DNA from: Actinomycetota bacterium
GTDB lineage: Bacteria > Actinomycetota > Acidimicrobiia > Acidimicrobiales > JAJPHD01
Direction: 5' to 3'
NCBI GenBank assembly: GCA_021325455.1
Contig: JAJPHD010000001.1
Location: 198,227-262,226, forward strand
DNA: 64,000 nucleotides
Within the stretch, counting starts at the first letter, position 1; each line of letters opens with the position of its first letter. This document shows positions 59,032 through 64,000 of the stretch, piece by piece. The translations under genes and the position numbers were made by a program. Under the pieces are notes generated by a model. The model did no database searches and was not told where the DNA came from. It worked only from the letters and a program-made list of their open reading frames with translations.

Positions 59032-59914
59032 GATGGCCAGATCCGCCTGAGGGCGGCGACGAAGGCGGGGTTGGGGGAGGCGCTGGGCAGTGCGTCGAGC
59101 ACCCGTCGCAGGGCGGCGTCGCCGGGGATCCCGAGCCGGTGGGCCAGGTAGGCGGCCGCCACCGTCGGGGTCTGGGACTCGGCTCGCACGCAGTGCACGA
59201 ACACGCGCCGGCCCTCGTCCCGCCAGGCCGCTATCTGCTCACCGAGGTCGGCAAGGACGAGGTCGAGGTTGGGGTTCTCGGCGGGGGAGGCGTCGTCCAG
59301 GAGCCAGATTGCGACCCGCTCGACGTCCCCCGGAACGTCATCGCGCCCGACCCGACAGAGCGAGACCACCACCTCGGTGTTGCCGGGGTCGACCCCGGCC
59401 AGGGCCGCGACGTCGCCCACGGCCCGGGCCACGCTGGCGATGGCGGCATCGTCACCGAGGTGGGCGAGGGCCACGGGGCCGGTGCGCATCAGGCTGCCGT
59501 TGCCGGCCCCACCCCTCGGATGGGATGCGAGGTAGGTGGAGGCCAGGGAGGGGAGGGCCGCCCCGGTCTGGGCCCGGCCCAGCACGGCGGCGGTCTGGGC
59601 TCCCACGTCAGCCGGTCCCGAGCGGTACCAGGCGAGCAGGCGCTCCCCCACGGCGTCGGGGTCGATCCTGCCCGTTGCGGCCTCCTCGGCGACGCACACG
59701 GCCTGCTGGGTGTCGTCGGTCCACTCTCCCGGGGCCCAGCCACCCAGGCCGCCTCCGATCATGGCGGGCTGGGCGGGCCCCTGCCGGCGAGCTCGTAGCC
59801 GGCCCCCAGAGCGTCCCCGTCGGCCTGGCCCGCCAGCACGCCGGCGGCCCGGTCGAGCTGCACCGGCTCAGCTTCCTGACCCCCTCCCTGCTTCCTGTCA
59901 CCCCCGCCCGCCAT
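59028..59914 (-). pseudogene. ADP-ribosylglycohydrolase / dual-specificity phosphatase fusion, frameshifted
   Basis: Two parts in one gene. The first resembles ADP-ribosylglycohydrolase (GDALGAGYE and GEWTDDT metal motif) but its later half, including the second metal site, is missing. It fuses to a phosphatase-like segment (FVHCVRAESQTPT) where the Arg of the C-x5-R active site is Gln. Near 59770-59780 the frame of the first part (from about 59914) breaks in a GC run and the second frame starts from an ATG at 59762. Short intact piece: 244 residues. Probably inactive or a binding protein, unless the indel is a sequencing error. Confidence 0.6.
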
Positions 59915-60023
59915 CATCTGCGCATCGTAAGCAGACCCTGTTCCTCGCTGGGCGACCAGAGGGCAGCTCACCGGGACAAGCGCGGGCTACGGGGCCGGAG
60001 GACCAACTGACTTGCTAGCATCC

Positions 60024-60037
60024 GCATTGACAAATGC
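60024..60037. promoter_or_regulatory. Inverted repeat upstream of merA
   Basis: GCATT and AATGC around a 4-base GACA, immediately before the merA ribosome site. A likely operator for the ArsR-type regulator encoded downstream. Confidence 0.45.
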
Positions 60038-60048
60038 AAGGAGGAAGG

Positions 60049-61440
60049 ATGGCTTACGACCTGGCGATCATCGGATCGGGCGGGGCGGGCTTCGCCGCTG
60101 CCATCTCCGCTGTCACCCGGGGACGCCGGGTCGTGATGGTGGAGGGGGACACGATAGGAGGGACCTGCGTGAACGTGGGTTGCATCCCCTCCAAGGCCCT
60201 TCTGGCCGCGGCCGAGGCCCGCCACGCGGCCGCAGAGGAGCGTTTCCCCGGTATCGCCACCTCGGCCGGGGCCGCCGACATGGAAGGGGTCGTGAAGGGC
60301 AAGGCGGAGCTGGTGGCGGCCTTGCGCAAGGACAAGTACGAGGACCTGGCCGCCTCCTACGGCTGGGAGCTGCGTCGGGGCAGCGCCTCCTTCGTCGAGG
60401 GGCCGGCCCTGGAGGTGGACGGGGAGCGCGTCGAGGCGGCGAACTACCTCGTGGCCACGGGAGCCTCACCCTGGGTGCCGCCGGTCCCCGGGCTGGAGGA
60501 GGCCGGCTACCTGACGTCCACCAGCGCCATGGAGCTGGCCCGCCTGCCCGAGTCGCTGATCGTGGTCGGGGGCAACTATGTCGGCCTCGAGCTGGGTCAG
60601 CTCTTCGCCCGCCTGGGCAGCCGGGTGACCCTGGTGGAGGCCCTCCCCCAGCTGGCCCCCGGTGAGGAGCCGGAGGTCTCAGGGGCCCTCACCGACGTCC
60701 TTGTCGACGAGGGCGTCGAGGTCCACACTGGGGCGCCCCTCACCGAGGTCCGTTCCCGGGGGTCGGGCGTGGAGGCGGCCTTCGGTGGCCCTCGGGGCGG
60801 GAGCCTCCGGGCGCGAGCCATCCTCATGGCCACGGGACGCCGGCCCAACACCGGCGGGCTCGGGCTGGAGGAGGTGGGCGTGGAGCTGGGGCCCCGGGGT
60901 GAGGTTGTCACAGATCCCCATGGCCAGAGCACCCACCCCCGGATCTGGGCGGCGGGGGACGTGGCGGGGGCGGCCCAGTTCGTCTACGTGGCCGCCGCCC
61001 AGGGGACCCTGGCCGCCGACAACATGTTCGGCGAGGCGGCCCGGACCCTCGACTATTCCCATCTCCCCCGGGTGACCTTCACCACCCCCAACATCGCCTC
61101 GGTCGGGCTCACCGATGCCCAAGCCGGGGAGGCGGGCCTTTCCTGCACCTGCCGGGTCCTTCCCCTCGACTATGTTCCCCGGGCGGTGGTCAACAGGGAT
61201 ACGAGGGGCCTGGTGAAGATCGTGGCCGAGCAGGGCTCGGGGCGGGTGGTGGGGGTGCACATGGTGGCCCAGGGCGCCGGCGACGTCATCCTGGCCGCCA
61301 CCTATGCCCTGGAAGCGGGCATGACCGTGGACCAGCTGGCCTCGACCTGGACGCCCTACCTGACCATGGCCGAGGGCCTCAAGCTGGCCGCCCAGTCCTT
61401 CGGGAAGGACGTGTCCAAGCTGTCCTGCTGCGCGGCGTGA
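60049..61440 (+). CDS. merA: Mercuric reductase (MerA-like)
   Basis: Flavoprotein disulfide reductase that turns Hg(II) into Hg(0). GSGGAGFAAAISA, the redox-active GGTCVNVGCIPSK, RPNTGGLGLEE and a C-terminal vicinal Cys pair in SKLSCCAA identify it as mercuric reductase rather than lipoamide dehydrogenase. The N-terminal heavy-metal domain is absent, as in many actinobacterial forms; 463 residues. ATG with AAGGAGGA upstream. Next gene is an ArsR regulator overlapping by 4 bases. Confidence 0.9.
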   Translation: MAYDLAIIGSGGAGFAAAISAVTRGRRVVMVEGDTIGGTCVNVGCIPSKALLAAAEARHAAAEERFPGIATSAGAADMEGVVKGKAELVAALRKDKYEDLAASYGWELRRGSASFVEGPALEVDGERVEAANYLVATGASPWVPPVPGLEEAGYLTSTSAMELARLPESLIVVGGNYVGLELGQLFARLGSRVTLVEALPQLAPGEEPEVSGALTDVLVDEGVEVHTGAPLTEVRSRGSGVEAAFGGPRGGSLRARAILMATGRRPNTGGLGLEEVGVELGPRGEVVTDPHGQSTHPRIWAAGDVAGAAQFVYVAAAQGTLAADNMFGEAARTLDYSHLPRVTFTTPNIASVGLTDAQAGEAGLSCTCRVLPLDYVPRAVVNRDTRGLVKIVAEQGSGRVVGVHMVAQGAGDVILAATYALEAGMTVDQLASTWTPYLTMAEGLKLAAQSFGKDVSKLSCCAA

Positions 61441-61811
61441 GCCCCACCGCCACCCACCAGGGGGCCGTCCGGGACCTGGGCGGGGAGACAGGCAGGGAGC
61501 TGGTGGCCAAGTTCTTCCGGGCCCTGGGCGACCCCACCCGCTTGGACCTGCTCGCCTTCTTGATGGAGGTGGGAGAGGCCACCGGGACCGAGTGCGTGGA
61601 GCGGGCGGGACTGTCCCAAGGGCGGGTCTCGGCCCACCTGGGCTGCCTGGTCAACTGCGGCCTGGTGAGCGTTCGCCGGCAGGGTAGGTTCGCCTACTAC
61701 CGGGTCGTGGACGAGCGGGTGGGCCAGCTCGTCTCCCTGGGGCGAGGGATGACCGCCGACCACGCCGCCTCCATCGCCGCCTGCCTGAAGGTGGGCCCGC
61801 CCACTGGCTGA
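61437..61811 (+). CDS. ArsR/SmtB family regulator
   Basis: 124-residue winged helix: FFRALGDPTRLDLLAFL and RAGLSQGRVSAHLGCLVNCGLVSVRRQGRFAYYRV. Cys residues at about 53 (TECVER), 72 and 77 (GCLVNCG) are placed as in mercury-responsive ArsR-type MerR of actinobacteria. GTG start overlapping the merA stop. Probably represses the merA operon until Hg binds. Confidence 0.9.
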   Translation: MSPTATHQGAVRDLGGETGRELVAKFFRALGDPTRLDLLAFLMEVGEATGTECVERAGLSQGRVSAHLGCLVNCGLVSVRRQGRFAYYRVVDERVGQLVSLGRGMTADHAASIAACLKVGPPTG

Positions 61812-61939
61812 TCCTTGGTCCCGGCCGGCGGGGTGGGAGGCCTCGCCCGTGACGGCGGGATGCCGGTTGCCGGGCTGCCGCCAACCCCCCGGGCCCCCGG
61901 TCCGTGAGGAGGCGATGGCCGCGACCTAGGATTTGCGCA

Positions 61940-62689
61940 ATGGCCCTGACCAGCGCCGACGTCCATCAGGCCCTCACCGACCTCGCCAGCCTGCGCTTCG
62001 GCTCCGGGAGCCTGGACGACGGTGTGCAGCGCATCGTGGACACGACCCATCGCCTGTTCAACGTGGACGGAGCCGGCCTCCTGCTGGCCGACAGCGAGCA
62101 GCTCCTACGCAACCTGGCCGTGTCCGACGTGCGCCTGCGGGACCTCGAGGATCTCCAGATCCGGTTCGGGGAGGGCCCCTGCATCGACGCCTACCACGAG
62201 AAGCAGCTCGTCCACGCCGGTGACCTCGACAGGGAGAGCCGCTGGCCGCACTTCGTGTCCGCTGCCATCAAGAGAGGTGTCCGGGCGGTCCTGGCTGCCC
62301 CCATCCCCTACAACCGCGAGGCCATCGGGGTGGTGGCCGTGGTGTCGGGGAAGGCCCACCCCTGGAGCCCGGAGAGCGAGCTGGCCCTGGTCGCCTTCAC
62401 GGACCTGGCTGCCCTCCTGATCGCCAGCATGATGCAAGGGGAGGAGAAGTCACAGATGGCGGCCCAGCTCAAGCAGGCGCTGGACGCCCGCATAGTAATC
62501 GAGCAGGCAAAAGGGGTCGTCGTTGCCCGACAGGGGGTTTCCCCTCGCCAGGCCTACGAGAGCCTGCGATCCTCGGCCCGGGCCCAGCGCCGGCGGCTGG
62601 CGGACGTGGCCCGGGAGGTGGTCCAAGAAGCCCAGTCCGCTTCGGAGGGGGAGCCGGGTCCGCATCACAGCCCCGTCCCCGGGGTATAG
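61940..62689 (+). CDS. GAF-ANTAR domain transcription antiterminator
   Basis: 249-residue protein. A GAF sensor domain (about 15-160) with FGEGPCIDAYHEKQLVHAGDL and VLAAPIPYNREAIGVVAVVSG; an ANTAR RNA-binding domain at the end (LKQALDARIVIEQAKGVVVARQGVSPRQAYESLRSSARAQRRRLADVAREV in pieces). ANTAR proteins stop terminator formation at paired hairpins. The ligand of the GAF domain is unknown. ATG chosen at the conserved ALTSADV start; preceding open frame has no ribosome site. Confidence 0.92.
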   Translation: MALTSADVHQALTDLASLRFGSGSLDDGVQRIVDTTHRLFNVDGAGLLLADSEQLLRNLAVSDVRLRDLEDLQIRFGEGPCIDAYHEKQLVHAGDLDRESRWPHFVSAAIKRGVRAVLAAPIPYNREAIGVVAVVSGKAHPWSPESELALVAFTDLAALLIASMMQGEEKSQMAAQLKQALDARIVIEQAKGVVVARQGVSPRQAYESLRSSARAQRRRLADVAREVVQEAQSASEGEPGPHHSPVPGV

Positions 62690-62811
62690 TCCCTGCCCAC
62701 GCCGCCCTGTCCCCGCGGCCGATAGCAGGTGAAGATGGGCGCCCGTGGGGGTCGTTCCCCCACCCCTTCGCTCATCGGGGCCTGTGGGTAGCCTCGGGAG
62801 GAGGTGAATCG

Positions 62812-62967
62812 GTGATCGCGATCATCTTGCTGGCGGTAGTGGCCATTGTCCTCTTTGGTGCGGGGTTTGCCCTGCACCTCCTTTGGTGGGTGGCCATAGC
62901 CGCATTGGTGGTCTGGCTGCTGGGATTTCTCATTCGTCCCGGCGGCCAGCGATGGTATTACTGGTAG
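62812..62967 (+). CDS. Small hydrophobic protein
   Basis: 51-residue protein beginning GTG, with two hydrophobic stretches (about 1-20 and 24-42) and a basic/aromatic end RPGGQRWYYW. AGGAGGT is eight bases upstream, giving good support although it is very short. Resembles small membrane proteins common downstream of stress genes in actinobacteria; no name assigned. Confidence 0.7.
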   Translation: MIAIILLAVVAIVLFGAGFALHLLWWVAIAALVVWLLGFLIRPGGQRWYYW

Positions 62968-63195
62968 GCCACTTTCGGTGGTCCGAGCCGGAGCCCGGGG
63001 TGGACGAAGGGTCCAGCCCGGGCCATCCGGCGCCTCGGGGGCCCGGACGAGCCCTCAGGCCCGGCTCCGTGCCCGGGACGCCGGCCCGCTCACGTGAGCC
63101 TTTACGGCTGCGACGAGAGAGCTGGCTCGTGGTCGGCCCCAGTGAGCTGTCCTCCAGCCCGTCGGGCGACCGTTACGTCGCCATAATCTGATCCC

Positions 63196-63438
63196 ATGCC
63201 AGAGGTAAGTGCCACCGAGGCGGCCCGGAACTTCTCCGACATCCTCGACGCAGTAGAGCATCAAGGCGAGCACTTCACGATCGTGCGTCGGGGAAAGGTG
63301 GTGGCTCAGCTCGACCCCGTGCACGCGGGCAGGGGCACCGAAGTAAGAGCCCTGCTGCAGCGTCACGGCCGAGATCCCTCCTTCGCCCAAGACGTGGCCG
63401 CAGCCCGGCAACTCCTCGAGATCGAGAGCCGACCCTGA
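63196..63438 (+). CDS. Type II antitoxin, Phd/YefM family
   Basis: 80-residue DNA-binding antitoxin: ATEAARNFSDILDAVEHQGEHFTIVRRGKVVAQL is the family fold. It pairs with the VapC-like toxin that follows with no gap. Possibly still expressed although the toxin is truncated. Confidence 0.88.
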   Translation: MPEVSATEAARNFSDILDAVEHQGEHFTIVRRGKVVAQLDPVHAGRGTEVRALLQRHGRDPSFAQDVAAARQLLEIESRP

Positions 63439-63650
63439 GCCGACTTCTGCTCGATACCACCTTTCTCATAGACGCCGACCGTTCACGTACAACGCTCGAG
63501 GACCTCATCGCCGACGATGACGAGGTAGCCATCGCGGCTGTCACCGTCGCCGAGCTTTTGGTGGGCGTCCATCTTGCCGATGAAGCCCACAGGCCGGGCC
63601 GTCAGCAGTTCGTTGACGACGTCACCGACGTGATTCCCATCGGTACTTGG
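63435..63650 (+). pseudogene. VapC-like PIN-domain toxin, truncated
   Basis: Reads LLLDTTFLIDADR (first acidic residue of the PIN domain), then AAVTVAELLVGV (second), and VTDVIPIG, after which the expected remainder of the PIN domain is gone; the frame leaves into unrelated DNA that belongs to an insertion element. The start may be the CTG at 63435 or further in. Only the first two of four acidic residues remain, so it is not functional. Confidence 0.7.
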
Positions 63651-63765
63651 ATACCGCATTCCGGAGCCCCGGTGAGGGCCGGGGCCTGAGCATCCACCAC
63701 CGGGTCGGTGGTGTGAGGTAGCCATGTGGTGGGCGGAGGCGGCCGATCGGATCCCTCCGTGGCAT
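63651..63765. mobile_element. End of IS1380-like element (remnant)
   Basis: Starts about where the PIN domain is broken, with the sequence ATACCGCATTCCGGAGCCCC, which could be the terminal inverted repeat. It lies directly beside the transposase reading frame with part of the element missing. Exact ends not determined. Confidence 0.4.
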
Positions 63766-64000
63766 CATGCCCACCTCGTGCTTGTAGGAGAAGGTCGATC
63801 CCTCCTTTTCCTTGCCGTAGGTAGGGATCCAGGTGGCGTCGGGGTCGATGGTCAAGAGGCCCGGGTCCGGGGCCGCCCCCATAGCCCAGGCCCGACGGAT
63901 CATGGCCCGGTTGACCGCTGCCGCTTTCTGCACCCGGCCCAGGTCGGCGCCGGCCAGGAAGCGCCACAGCGTGGGGCTGGAGGGGAGGCGATGGCCGCCC
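63766..64000 (-). pseudogene. IS1380-family transposase fragment
   Basis: Reads on the minus strand from the right edge: LWRFLAGADLG, RVQKAAAVNRAMIRRAW and LTIDPDATWIPTYGKEKEG then SYKHEVGM, matching the N-terminal part of IS1380-family DDE transposases with the first catalytic Asp in the TIDPDAT stretch. After that the frame runs into unrelated sequence to a stop at 63622. The rest is beyond the window or deleted. Confidence 0.7.

Overview
The window is about 70% GC and carries the conserved region around a chromosomal replication origin of an actinobacterium. Support for this: pbpA-pknB-pabA-crgA, gyrA-gyrB-DUF721-recF-dnaN-dnaA running one way and rpmH-rnpA-yidD-yidC-jag-rsmG-parA-parB the other, a trxB-trxA-cwlM / murJ block, inositol-phosphate synthase with a PadR regulator, and a GlgM-type glycogen synthase next to glgC. 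The order is close to that around oriC in Mycobacterium, but sigM is absent and other genes are inserted. A deep actinobacterial lineage such as Acidimicrobiia fits; this is an inference from gene content, not a phylogeny.

Layout. 1-5.2 kb: cell-envelope and division genes (3' end of a penicillin-binding protein, PASTA kinase PknB, glutamine amidotransferase, CrgA) and a thiolase. 5.4-12 kb: a ComF-like gene with a frameshift, a second Ser/Thr kinase with a discoidin-like ectodomain, a membrane protein, an orphan DNA methyltransferase, a dienelactone hydrolase pair and an MFS transporter. 12-18 kb: accessory DNA with two tRNA genes (Ala-UGC, Ile-GAU), a serine-recombinase remnant, a direct repeat, a tRNA-like structured element, a membrane-anchored nuclease and broken gene fragments. 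18-28 kb: replication initiation core, with DnaA-box-like sequences on both sides of dnaA. 28-33.6 kb: ribosome/RNA and membrane-insertion genes, then parAB with two parS sites. 33.9-42.7 kb: a minus-strand operon for cell-wall export and redox (GNAT, DUF6049, MurJ, DegV, TM protein, TrxB, TrxA, CwlM-like). 42.7-52 kb: HDAC-like hydrolase, CCA-adding enzyme, methyltransferase, PadR-ino1, and the rpsF-ssb-rpsR-rplI-dnaB operon. 52-58 kb: glgC-glgM, a membrane protein and a three-gene ABC exporter. 58-64 kb: more accessory content: a frameshifted HD hydrolase, a reduced ADP-ribosylglycohydrolase/phosphatase fusion, merA with an ArsR regulator, a GAF-ANTAR protein, a broken toxin-antitoxin pair and an IS1380-like transposase fragment at the right edge.

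Most genes left of dnaA lie on the minus strand and those just to its right on the plus strand, as expected for leading-strand coding from an origin at 25.5-27.5 kb. At least four genes (near 6.0, 17.4, 58.6 and 59.8 kb) look intact except for one single-base shift each. These may be assembly indels or real decay. No clearly new multi-gene system is visible. The strongest leads are the MviN-ectodomain kinase, the tRNA-like element at 15.5 kb, the reduced hydrolase-phosphatase fusion, and rnpA with its only usable start inside rpmH.
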